NCBI GenBank assembly: GCA_017560305.1
Contig: JAFYOF010000166.1
Coordinates: 1 to 38,108 of the forward strand
Length of the DNA: 38,108 nt
DNA from: Alistipes sp.
GTDB lineage: Bacteria; Bacteroidota; Bacteroidia; Bacteroidales; Rikenellaceae
Direction of reading: 5' to 3'
Position numbers and translations under genes: made by a program. The first letter of the stretch is position 1; every line of letters starts with the position of its first letter. The notes under the pieces were generated by a model, which worked only from the letters and a program-made list of their open reading frames with translations, did no database searches and was not told where the DNA came from. This document shows positions 7,466 through 14,075 of this stretch, piece by piece.

Positions 7466-7509
7466 AGGCATAGGGAGTACATTTCACGAGTATTCCCTAT
7501 GCCTATCTT
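7466..7509. terminator. Strong bidirectional terminator between convergent operons
   Basis: AGGCATAGGGAGTAC (7466-7480) pairs with GTATTCCCTATGCCT (7490-7504) over 15 base pairs with a single G-U pair and a nine-base loop. On the plus strand ATCTTTT follows; on the minus strand the stem is followed by TTTTCGTTTT. It ends the plus-strand capsid operon and backs up termination of the minus-strand methyltransferase transcript. Confidence 0.9.
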
Positions 7510-7511
7510 TT

Positions 7512-7625
7512 AAAATTACCCCCGTATTTTCCCCTATTTTATACGCGAGGAATTTTTCAAAAAAATTTTATTTCAGAAAATAAATTTTATATACATTACG
7601 GGGGTATTTTCAAAAGTTAATTTTG
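7512..7625. repeat. Intergenic element copy A, framed by inverted TACCCCCGTA
   Basis: TACCCCCGTA (7517-7526) and its exact inverse TACGGGGGTA (7597-7606) frame 70 bases of almost pure A and T that can form an AT-rich hairpin. The right 51 bases (7576-7625) match about 43 of 51 positions in a second copy near 32558-32608, and the left 14 bases AAAATTACCCCCGT are identical in both copies. In each case the element lies immediately downstream of a minus-strand gene stop codon. Confidence 0.85.
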
Positions 7626-7644
7626 AGTTTGAAGTACTCGCGAG

Positions 7645-8562
7645 TCAAATGAAAATATCTCCATTGAAGCCGAGAAACAGGCGCTCCGTGACGACCTTCG
7701 TCAAGTGGTCGCACTGGCTCATCTGCTTTTCCACGGCGAGGACTTCGGCGAACTTGTCGGTCGGGCGCTTGTATTCCGAGACGAATACCGCCTTTCCGGA
7801 ATCCACGAGTCCGTCGATGAGCTTGTGGAAACGGTCGAAGTCGAACTTCGCCTTGTCGTACCCCTTCGTATCGGCATACGGCGGATCGAAGTAGATGACA
7901 TCATACGGCTCGTAGTCAATATCAAACATCGACTTCTTGAATATGTTAAGCTCAGTCTGTAGGCTCTGAGAGGCTACCGACATCACTTGTTCCACTTTCT
8001 GCAAACGGCAGAGGTTGGTAGCCTGCTCCGTATGGGCGAGGTTCTTGATTTCTGAAAGCTCGATGCTCCAGCGACTTCCGTCAATTTTGCCGGATTTTAT
8101 CAAGTCCCTGATGAAGCCGTGGAAAGCAGTCCTCCGTTCGTCGAGTGTCGGCAGTGTCATCGACTGATGCACGAGGTACTTGAGGTGACGCCTCCTTTCA
8201 CCCCATTGGTAGTCGTAGCCATTAAAGCCAAAAGACGCTATGAAGCGATCCACAGCGTCCTCCAGAGTCGCACGGTTCTGGACCGCTTCCTTGTAGCGCT
8301 CCGCCGTGACGAGTTGTTTATGTTCGTAGTCGATTTTCCCGAAGTCGCGGAACACCGCATTTAGAAGGGTAATGATGCCCTCGTCGATGTCGATGCCGTC
8401 AACCCTGTCGAACTTGCCGCTGAGGTACGCAGCTTCGAGTACTGCGCCACCTCCGCAACAGGCGTCGAGAAAGCTATGCGCCCTCGGAAGTTGGGCGACT
8501 ATTTGGTTTGCTATCGTGTTCTTGCTCCCTTTGTACGGGAGTCCTAGATTGTTGCGAGCCAT
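7645..8562 (-). CDS. DNA adenine-N6 methyltransferase, D12/Dam class
   Basis: A 305-residue enzyme that would transfer a methyl group from S-adenosylmethionine to adenine in DNA. The SAM-binding motif is FLDACCGGGAV (31-41), preceded by the Pro-Tyr-Lys-Gly-Ser-Lys start typical of the class. The catalytic motif DPPY is at 226-229, with a downstream FVSEYKRP segment. The length fits the family (about 270-310). It is the last minus-strand gene before the convergent terminator and has its own promoter. Phage methyltransferases usually protect viral DNA from host restriction or time packaging. The target sequence cannot be read from the protein; GATC is a guess based on class, and GATC sites are present in the genome. 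Confidence 0.9.
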   Translation of the reverse strand: MARNNLGLPYKGSKNTIANQIVAQLPRAHSFLDACCGGGAVLEAAYLSGKFDRVDGIDIDEGIITLLNAVFRDFGKIDYEHKQLVTAERYKEAVQNRATLEDAVDRFIASFGFNGYDYQWGERRRHLKYLVHQSMTLPTLDERRTAFHGFIRDLIKSGKIDGSRWSIELSEIKNLAHTEQATNLCRLQKVEQVMSVASQSLQTELNIFKKSMFDIDYEPYDVIYFDPPYADTKGYDKAKFDFDRFHKLIDGLVDSGKAVFVSEYKRPTDKFAEVLAVEKQMSQCDHLTKVVTERLFLGFNGDIFI

Positions 8563-8575
8563 TGATACTCCATCC

Positions 8576-8615
8576 GTTATACTTCAAATATAACTTCTCG
8601 AAGTGTCGATTGCAA
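8576..8615 (-). promoter_or_regulatory. Promoter of the methyltransferase gene with overlapping inverted repeat
   Basis: On the minus strand TTGCAA (8610-8615) lies 17 bases from TATATT (8587-8592). The -10 box sits inside an inverted repeat, GTTATA/TATAAC (8576-8594), a possible operator. GGAG lies upstream of the ATG at 8562. Confidence 0.7.
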
Positions 8616-8618
8616 CTA

Positions 8619-8756
8619 TTACTTGACTCGCCTATACGCCTTGAAGTAATCTAGCTGTTGCTCGCACCAAGAAATCATCTTCGCATTGCCGTCTTTCTTG
8701 GCTCGTGCGAGTGCTTCCTTGAGCTTGGCTTCGTCACGGATTTGCTGATTGGTCAT
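8619..8756 (-). CDS. 45-aa helical protein of unknown function
   Basis: A very short gene starting at the ATG at 8756 with AAGGAG eight bases upstream. The product is highly charged and probably one long helix, with alternating Lys/Glu/Arg and Ala/Leu, ending in Tyr-Arg-Arg-Val-Lys. It overlaps the end of the upstream Cys-rich gene by 23 bases. No function can be assigned. Confidence 0.6.
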   Translation of the reverse strand: MTNQQIRDEAKLKEALARAKKDGNAKMISWCEQQLDYFKAYRRVK

Positions 8757-8883
8757 CGTGAATCTCCTTCTTTGGAATGTTGATGCTCGCCTCCAGCCGA
8801 GTCAGCTTTCGGCATTTTGCATACCCTGAGCAAGAGTGCTTGGATGTGCAGTATTTGCAGAGTTCGCTCGGAAGTCTGTTCAT
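8734..8883 (-). CDS. 49-aa Cys-rich protein, possible zinc finger
   Basis: It starts through an ATGA overlap with the upstream gene, with GGGAGG about nine bases before the ATG. Cysteines at 9, 12, 18 and 24, with a His at 16, could bind one zinc ion. The C-terminal half is basic then acidic. Small zinc-binding proteins are common in phage accessory regions, and the partner or target is unknown. Confidence 0.6.
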   Translation of the reverse strand: MNRLPSELCKYCTSKHSCSGYAKCRKLTRLEASINIPKKEIHDDQSANP

Positions 8884-9059
8884 AGCGAACCCTCCCGGAT
8901 CATCTGAGCGAAGGCGGGGCAGGCATCAAGGTCTTTCTTCCTGTACTCAAGCCTGAGTCCCATCTTGTTCGCCTGAACCGCGAGTCTGCAAATGAATGGC
9001 TTGTCGCAGTGCAGATACTTCGAGAGGCACATACACTTGCCTTTAGTTAGTTTATTCAT
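8880..9059 (-). CDS. 59-aa Cys-rich basic protein
   Basis: The start at 9059 is set by AAGGAG seven bases upstream; a longer in-frame extension to 9122 has no ribosome binding site. Five cysteines (9, 11, 19, 25, 49) lie in a Lys/Arg-rich chain. It may be metal-binding. The stop overlaps the next gene as ATGA, so three tiny genes (8619-9059) form a coupled set upstream of the methyltransferase. Confidence 0.6.
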   Translation of the reverse strand: MNKLTKGKCMCLSKYLHCDKPFICRLAVQANKMGLRLEYRKKDLDACPAFAQMIREGSL

Positions 9060-9130
9060 ATACTTCTCCTTACGAATAAAAGAAGTCCGCCCGCGAACCC
9101 AAGCGCCAAGCGGACTCTTCAATCCGGAAA

Positions 9131-9364
9131 TTACTTTGTTCTACCTCCGGAGTAATAGAGGTCAACCATCCTCTGCAAATCCTTACCGTGGAGTCGCAAC
9201 TTCATATTGTGAAGGAAAGTGCAGTTGGTCTTCTTGTAGATGAACGGAAGTACCCTGACATAGAGGCGCATCCTGATGTGCGGACCGCCGGGGAAGTCCT
9301 GTTCGATATGGTTGTCGTTCTTTGCCACGAACTTCGTGATGTGCTTGAAAATGCGGAACTTCAT
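9131..9364 (-). CDS. 77-aa basic protein of unknown function
   Basis: The start at 9364 follows GGAGA that ends the upstream DUF5675 gene, with its TAG just before the ATG. The product is strongly basic with several aromatic residues (FRIFKHITKFV; LYVRVLPFIYKK), which might suit a nucleic-acid or membrane-surface partner. No family is recognised. Confidence 0.6.
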   Translation of the reverse strand: MKFRIFKHITKFVAKNDNHIEQDFPGGPHIRMRLYVRVLPFIYKKTNCTFLHNMKLRLHGKDLQRMVDLYYSGGRTK

Positions 9365-9365
9365 T

Positions 9366-9785
9366 CTATTCTCCATAGATGATGAGCGTGAGTGGACGCT
9401 GTTTAAGGTTCAGTTCGATAATCTTGCAAAGCGACTCCAGAGCAGCCTTGGATTCGAGAAGCCTTGCGTTATGCTCTCCGGTCCACTTGCACTCGCGACC
9501 GACGAGGATACAGCCTTGAGTATCCGAAATGGAGTTTCCGGCGTGGATTCTCAGCCCCCTCGCAGGATGACATTCGGTATCGTTGTAGATGAGCGGGAGC
9601 TTACGACCGAACTTCGGACTGTCGCAGTATTCGACGGTGTAGAGTCCTGTCGGAATCTCGTACTTTGCGTTTTCGAGTGTACGGCAGATTGCGACGCCGT
9701 TCATATAGAGTGTACCCGTGACCGAATCTCCGTCGCGAAGATGTTTCGGGCAGCGTTCGAGTTCAAAGACAATGCCTCTGTGCAT
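9366..9785 (-). CDS. DUF5675 family protein, probable lysis-associated enzyme
   Basis: A 139-residue protein with the DUF5675 signature: an early strand with Gly-Thr-Leu-Tyr-x-x-Gly and Cys-Arg-Thr-Leu-Glu (22-38), Ile-Pro-Thr-Gly-Leu-Tyr (44-49), then Leu-Arg-Ile-His-Ala-Gly-Asn (78-84) and Asp-Thr-Gln-Gly-Cys-Ile-Leu-Val-Gly (88-96). The His-81/Cys-92 arrangement recalls L,D-transpeptidase (YkuD-like) active sites, and the family often sits in phage lysis cassettes. It could act on peptidoglycan. The catalytic role is inferred, not shown. It starts by TAATG overlap with the helicase gene, behind GGAGG. No classical endolysin was recognised elsewhere in the window. Confidence 0.75.
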   Translation of the reverse strand: MHRGIVFELERCPKHLRDGDSVTGTLYMNGVAICRTLENAKYEIPTGLYTVEYCDSPKFGRKLPLIYNDTECHPARGLRIHAGNSISDTQGCILVGRECKWTGEHNARLLESKAALESLCKIIELNLKQRPLTLIIYGE

Positions 9786-11545
9786 TAGCCAACCTCCATT
9801 ATATCGTTTTCAATTTTGACGGGAATGTTGTACGCTTCGCAGTACGGACCGATGAACTCGTCAAAGAGAGCTTTCGAGTTGAATCCTGCGAAGTCCCCAA
9901 TTTCAAGGTGTACGCAGTCGCGGTTCCTCAGCGAGTTGGACTTCGCATCGAGTTCGCTCAGCCTCAGCTTGAGTTCAGCGGTAAGCTCGTCCGCCGTCAT
10001 ATCCGTACTCAGGACATCCGAAGTGCGGTTCATCGAGAACTGGATATGCGGGAGCCACGACTGGATAGTACTCGCGGCGTAGTTGAGCTGTTCCGGCTTC
10101 GCATCCGGAGAGAGGCGCCCAAGCTGAATACTCGCCTTTCCGGTCGCATCGTCCACGAACCTGTCGAAGTTCACGGTAGGGGAGAACAGCGCACGAAGCA
10201 CTGGGTTCTTGAGACTTCCAAGAACGATGTTCTGCGGACGAATCGGAATCATATAGTCTCGCTTGTCGTTCTGCAAGAAGTCGAGGAAAGAATGAGCCAT
10301 CTGCTGACTCACATCGAGAGCCTCGCCGTCGTAGATGTTTCCGAAGAGCTGGTTCAGGTATGAACTGTTGCGAGTGAACCTGTTGAGAATCAGGTGCAGC
10401 AAGTTCGAGCAGTGAAAGTTCTGGATCCTTCGCTTGATACCGCTATCCTCGAAATAGATGTACCTGTTCGAGCTGATGACGAAGTTCTGATAGGTTTCGG
10501 CGACGATGGGATCGACTCCCTTGCCTTCGTACTGAAACTTGTCTCGACCCGTCATCGACTTGATGAGCGCTTGAAGAGGCTTCGCGTTTTCGTTCTCCTC
10601 GTATTCCGAGATAGAGACCAAGCGCTTGCCCATAAGACTCATCGTGAACCGCAACTGCTGAACGGAGAACGCAGTGAACGAGTCGCCGAACATTCTCTGG
10701 AGCATACTGATGAACTTCGATTTACCGTTACCGCCCGCATCGAAGTCGTTGAGGTACAGGATGTAGCCGGTCGCCGAGTTCGGGACATTCACCATAAAGT
10801 GAACGAGGTTGTAGAGGGCTTCCCAGTCCTTCACGCGCCCACCGGCGACGAGGTAGGTCAGGAACATAGCCCTGCGCAGGGACTTCTCGTTCACGAGGGA
10901 CGGCTGGACTTTCGTAATCTGCGAGCAGACATTACGGAACATCTGGCTATCCTTCACGAAGAATCCGTGCGGTTCGTCCTTCGCGAAACTCGAAATGATA
11001 CGGATGCGCTTGAGGTTCGGAGCCATCTTCTTGAACACCCCGTCATACGGTCCATCGTAGGACTGCTTCCGGAGTTCCTTCAATCCGTTAAACTCTTCGA
11101 CCGCCCCGTTCGGCGCAGTGCGAGTAATCAGGAGCCTTGCGGCGATGATGTCGTCGTCAGCCTTCAAGCCTTCGAGTGGCATCTGTTCACAAGTGCAGTT
11201 CTTGTCGTGAGGAATCAGGCGGAAGTCTCCATCGCGGTTACGATATACATTGTTCACGATGAAGTCGATCTGGTCCTCGCTAAAATACAGGGGAGTCATA
11301 TTCCCGCCGCTCGAAGGCTTGAACGCTTCAAGTATCTCTTCGTCGGTAGGATTCAGACTCCTCATAACATCGAGGACTTCGCGCTGGCTTGCGGATTTGC
11401 AGGCGTTGTACATAGCCTCGATTACTGAGCGATAGACTTCCTTCGGACTCATCGTGTCGAAGTCAACACAGCTCATAACATACTTCTGCGTTTTCTTCGG
11501 CATTTGGGAGAGGATGTTTACCGCCTTTTGAAGTGGTGATGTCAT
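9785..11545 (-). CDS. Superfamily 3 helicase (D5/P4-type primase-helicase)
   Basis: A 586-residue replication protein. The ATPase core is clear: Walker A AGGNGKS (270-276), a Walker B-like LVSISEYEE (309-317), sensor Asn in NFVISSNRY (about 354-362), and a GIKRR arginine finger region (369-373). This order is that of phage and viral SF3 helicases, which assemble as hexamers and unwind the replication fork. The N-terminal 200 residues hold a Cys-x-Cys and no obvious primase active site, so primase activity is uncertain. AGGAG precedes the ATG. Together with the family B polymerase just upstream it forms the replication core. Confidence 0.9.
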   Translation of the reverse strand: MTSPLQKAVNILSQMPKKTQKYVMSCVDFDTMSPKEVYRSVIEAMYNACKSASQREVLDVMRSLNPTDEEILEAFKPSSGGNMTPLYFSEDQIDFIVNNVYRNRDGDFRLIPHDKNCTCEQMPLEGLKADDDIIAARLLITRTAPNGAVEEFNGLKELRKQSYDGPYDGVFKKMAPNLKRIRIISSFAKDEPHGFFVKDSQMFRNVCSQITKVQPSLVNEKSLRRAMFLTYLVAGGRVKDWEALYNLVHFMVNVPNSATGYILYLNDFDAGGNGKSKFISMLQRMFGDSFTAFSVQQLRFTMSLMGKRLVSISEYEENENAKPLQALIKSMTGRDKFQYEGKGVDPIVAETYQNFVISSNRYIYFEDSGIKRRIQNFHCSNLLHLILNRFTRNSSYLNQLFGNIYDGEALDVSQQMAHSFLDFLQNDKRDYMIPIRPQNIVLGSLKNPVLRALFSPTVNFDRFVDDATGKASIQLGRLSPDAKPEQLNYAASTIQSWLPHIQFSMNRTSDVLSTDMTADELTAELKLRLSELDAKSNSLRNRDCVHLEIGDFAGFNSKALFDEFIGPYCEAYNIPVKIENDIMEVG

Positions 11546-11552
11546 AGGTCTC

Positions 11553-11747
11553 CTAGTTTAGATAACTGTTTACATACTTGAGGAGGAACCATACAAAGTA
11601 ACACGCGCTCGCTATAATTCGGAGCAAGTCTATCAATGAGAGATCGACTTCCGAAATATCCTCGTCGCGTATGCCCAACATCAGGTCGAGCCACCTTGAG
11701 AGTTCACAACAAGCTATTATAAACAAGATAACGAGAATGATGTGCAT
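11553..11747 (-). CDS. 64-aa protein with two membrane segments
   Basis: The start at 11747 has GGAG eight bases upstream; the longer frame to 11852 lacks one. Hydrophobic segments lie at about residues 2-15 (HIILVILFIIACC) and 40-57 (LLRIIASACYFVWFLL), joined by an acidic loop. Size and topology suit a small holin or antiholin. It lies between the polymerase and helicase genes, directly after another tiny two-span protein. Confidence 0.6.
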   Translation of the reverse strand: MHIILVILFIIACCELSRWLDLMLGIRDEDISEVDLSLIDLLRIIASACYFVWFLLKYVNSYLN

Positions 11748-11755
11748 TTGTACTC

Positions 11756-11896
11756 CTATAACCAAGTTACAGAGAAAGTAAGAAGGGCTGCGGAGAGCCA
11801 ATAGACGGTCATCCGCAAGTCCTTTTGAATCGCATACGGGACGGCTGCACACACATCGAGTATGATGAGTATTGTCGGGAATACTTTAGGATTCAC
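11756..11896 (-). CDS. 46-aa protein with two membrane segments, holin-like
   Basis: A GTG start at 11896 is supported by GGGAG nine bases upstream, placing the gene 11 bases inside the end of the polymerase gene. The product has two hydrophobic helices (about 5-20 and 28-45) joined by a short turn containing Gln-Lys-Asp-Leu-Arg, a class II holin-like hairpin. With the adjacent 64-aa membrane protein it may form a holin/antiholin pair, with DUF5675 downstream. This is an inference from topology and position. Confidence 0.5.
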   Translation of the reverse strand: MNPKVFPTILIILDVCAAVPYAIQKDLRMTVYWLSAALLTFSVTWL

Positions 11897-13859
11897 GCTT
11901 CGGCTCCCACTTGTACGCTTCGTTCTCGTCGGTGTATTCCGGATACATCTGAGCGAGTACATCAGCCATACACTTGATTTTCAGACGGCGCTTTGCACCC
12001 TTGCCGAGATGCGTAGTGATGAGGTCTTCGCGACCCCACAGGTCGAAGTTGTCGTCGAGGTCACGATGATATTGTCTGTAGTCAATAAAGTCCTTGTACT
12101 TTTCGAGGTCTGCAATATCGAAGGCATAGACGCCAAATCTAGTCTTGATACTTCCGTTATGGGAGTTGAGAAGGTCACGGGAGAAGTTGATTGCCTTCGC
12201 GTCCGGACAAGTCGGCTTCGTCCACATAAAGTAATAGTTCTTCTGAGTCATCAAGTCATCGCCGATAGATGCGAACTTGCTGGCAGCGGAGCGGTGGTAC
12301 TTGTAGATAAAGTCTTGCCACTTGTAGCGAGTCCAGTCGATGTCGAGTTCGGAAATGCTCGGAGTGAGAAGGTTGCGAATCATCGTGTCGAGAACAGCCG
12401 GTTCGTGGAGCTTGTTGACCATATCGCTCCAATCGAGACCACGACCGTCAATATACTTGCCATCCGCATCATAAATGATGTAGTTGTTCACATCGCGGAA
12501 GTACACCTTCGGCATAAATTCCTCTTCGAACAACATTTCGTACTTGACGAGCATCTGGTCTGCCTTCTTGCGGAGAGTCTTGATATTGTCTTCGCCGATT
12601 ACGAACACGGAGTCGGTATTGATTTCCACGACATTCTCCTCCCAATTAGGACAAGCGAACGCCATTTCAGAAATCACGAGCTGACCGATGTAGCACATAG
12701 CTTCGCCCGCCGCCGGATCGTATGCCGGAGAACTTCCCGTGCGGATGCGGAATCCGCCGGAGAGTGCATTAAGCACGAGAATCTTGTATCCCATATCGAG
12801 GTCAGGCTTGTATTCCGGAGTACCCTTGAGAGCCTTCAAAGCAAAGCGAGCCTGCATAGCATCCTTCCAATTCTTGCGGGCTTCCGGAGTCTTGAGCAGA
12901 CCCCAATGGTCGATTGCGCGAGGATATTCTGACTGAACATCAAGACCGAACACATTGGAGAAAGTCCCCTTCTTGATGTAGTGGCAACCGCCCTTCCCGT
13001 ACTGGATACCCTTGTAAACGCATCGGGCGGCGACTTCCTTCTTCTCGGCTTCCGTCTGAGGATGCACGGAGGCGAGATACCGGATGATGTCCTTCACTTC
13101 CTGCGGTACATCAAATTCGTCCACATCGAAGAGTTCGAGCGGGTTGCTGGTCTTCGGAGGTATTGCTTGATTCGACTGGTAGATTACACTTGCGGCGACC
13201 GCCTGTGGAGTCCTGTCGAACTTGTACGGAAGATGCTTCGGGTACAGCGAGTCCATAATAGCCTTGCGAGCGCGTAGCGTATGGTACTTGGTCTTGTTCT
13301 GACCGCTACCTGCCCAGAAGTACAGTTGCAAGTTAGCCCAGCAGTCGTGGAAGCAGTATTCGTCGATTTCATCCTTCATCTGCTCCGTAAGCGGGGTTTC
13401 CGGCTTGTACGGGAGTTCGCGGATCGGGAGGTTTCTGTACATTTCCCACTGCTTCAAGGACTTGCTCAGGAAGCAGTTGTTGAACATATCGAAGTGCTTT
13501 GCGTTCCATTCCTTGTCTTGGCAGAGGAACGGTCTATTCCCTACGAAGTCGTTAGCGTGCATAATGTCGTTCGCATCTGCGCTAACGAACTTCGAGGTGG
13601 TGTAGCCCATCTTCTTCACATCGCGCTTGATCTTTGCGAGTACGGGCAAGTCGAACTTGGCGCCGTTGTAGCTGACGATGTAATCAGCCTTCGCAAACAT
13701 ATCCTCGATGTCCTGAACATTCTTCGAGTCGATGATGAACTTCGGACCGCTACGGGTCTTGAATCGACCGAGTTCTTCGTGGGTATCGTTGTCTGCGAGA
13801 ATACCGCAACAGACGAAGTGTTCTCGATAGGTTTCAATATCGAATGAGAGTACTTTCAT
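11886..13859 (-). CDS. Family B DNA polymerase
   Basis: A 657-residue replicative polymerase. The 3'-5' exonuclease motifs are complete: Exo I FDIET (Asp-7, Glu-9), Exo II YNGAKFD (Asn-65, Asp-70) and Exo III YCFHD (Tyr-168, Asp-172). Polymerase motif A is GLDVQSEYP (Asp-307), motif B is KILVLNALSGGF (Lys-359, Asn-364), and motif C is EINTDSVFV (414-417). Motif C has Asn-Thr-Asp-Ser where most family B enzymes have Asp-Thr-Asp-Ser. It is shorter than T4-type enzymes. CGGAG precedes the ATG. It is the first gene after a terminator and a leader hairpin and is followed by tiny membrane genes and the SF3 helicase. Confidence 0.92.
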   Translation of the reverse strand: MKVLSFDIETYREHFVCCGILADNDTHEELGRFKTRSGPKFIIDSKNVQDIEDMFAKADYIVSYNGAKFDLPVLAKIKRDVKKMGYTTSKFVSADANDIMHANDFVGNRPFLCQDKEWNAKHFDMFNNCFLSKSLKQWEMYRNLPIRELPYKPETPLTEQMKDEIDEYCFHDCWANLQLYFWAGSGQNKTKYHTLRARKAIMDSLYPKHLPYKFDRTPQAVAASVIYQSNQAIPPKTSNPLELFDVDEFDVPQEVKDIIRYLASVHPQTEAEKKEVAARCVYKGIQYGKGGCHYIKKGTFSNVFGLDVQSEYPRAIDHWGLLKTPEARKNWKDAMQARFALKALKGTPEYKPDLDMGYKILVLNALSGGFRIRTGSSPAYDPAAGEAMCYIGQLVISEMAFACPNWEENVVEINTDSVFVIGEDNIKTLRKKADQMLVKYEMLFEEEFMPKVYFRDVNNYIIYDADGKYIDGRGLDWSDMVNKLHEPAVLDTMIRNLLTPSISELDIDWTRYKWQDFIYKYHRSAASKFASIGDDLMTQKNYYFMWTKPTCPDAKAINFSRDLLNSHNGSIKTRFGVYAFDIADLEKYKDFIDYRQYHRDLDDNFDLWGREDLITTHLGKGAKRRLKIKCMADVLAQMYPEYTDENEAYKWEPKRES

Positions 13860-14018
13860 AGAGTTCTCCGGTTTTTAAAATGGGCTGAATTGCCCAATTA
13901 AATATTAAAATTGTGGTTCTGTTTTACCCATATATATTATAAAAATGCTTATACATTCATATTTGCATTTTGACGGGGTTTAGAGCTTTATTTTTATTTA
14001 CTAGTATATTCCTATTAG
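13860..14018 (-). promoter_or_regulatory. Leader and probable promoter region of the polymerase-helicase operon
   Basis: No gene. On the minus strand an AATATT (13901-13906) is followed four bases later by a perfect hairpin, TGGGCAATTCAGCCCA (13881-13896). A second -10-like TATAAT lies upstream, near 13940. No good -35 box is visible. The same arrangement of a TATATT-like box then a GGG...CCC stem-loop recurs before the operons starting at 27887 and 32388, so these transcripts may share a regulator. Confidence 0.5.
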
Positions 14019-14020
14019 AC

Positions 14021-14049
14021 AAAAGAAAAACCGCCTAATTTTGGCGGTT
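14021..14049 (-). terminator. Terminator after the gp10-like gene
   Basis: AACCGCC (14029-14035) pairs perfectly with GGCGGTT (14043-14049) around a seven-base loop. On the minus strand the stem runs into TTTTTCTTTT. It separates the packaging and tail operon from the DNA polymerase operon. Confidence 0.88.
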
Positions 14050-14075
14050 CTGTTTAAATATGGGCTTTTGTGGAT

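Noticed and set aside
13930..13985. Sigma70 promoter TTGACG on the plus strand near 13968
   Set aside because: It points away from the polymerase gene into the terminator region, and there is no suitable -10 box or plus-strand gene downstream.
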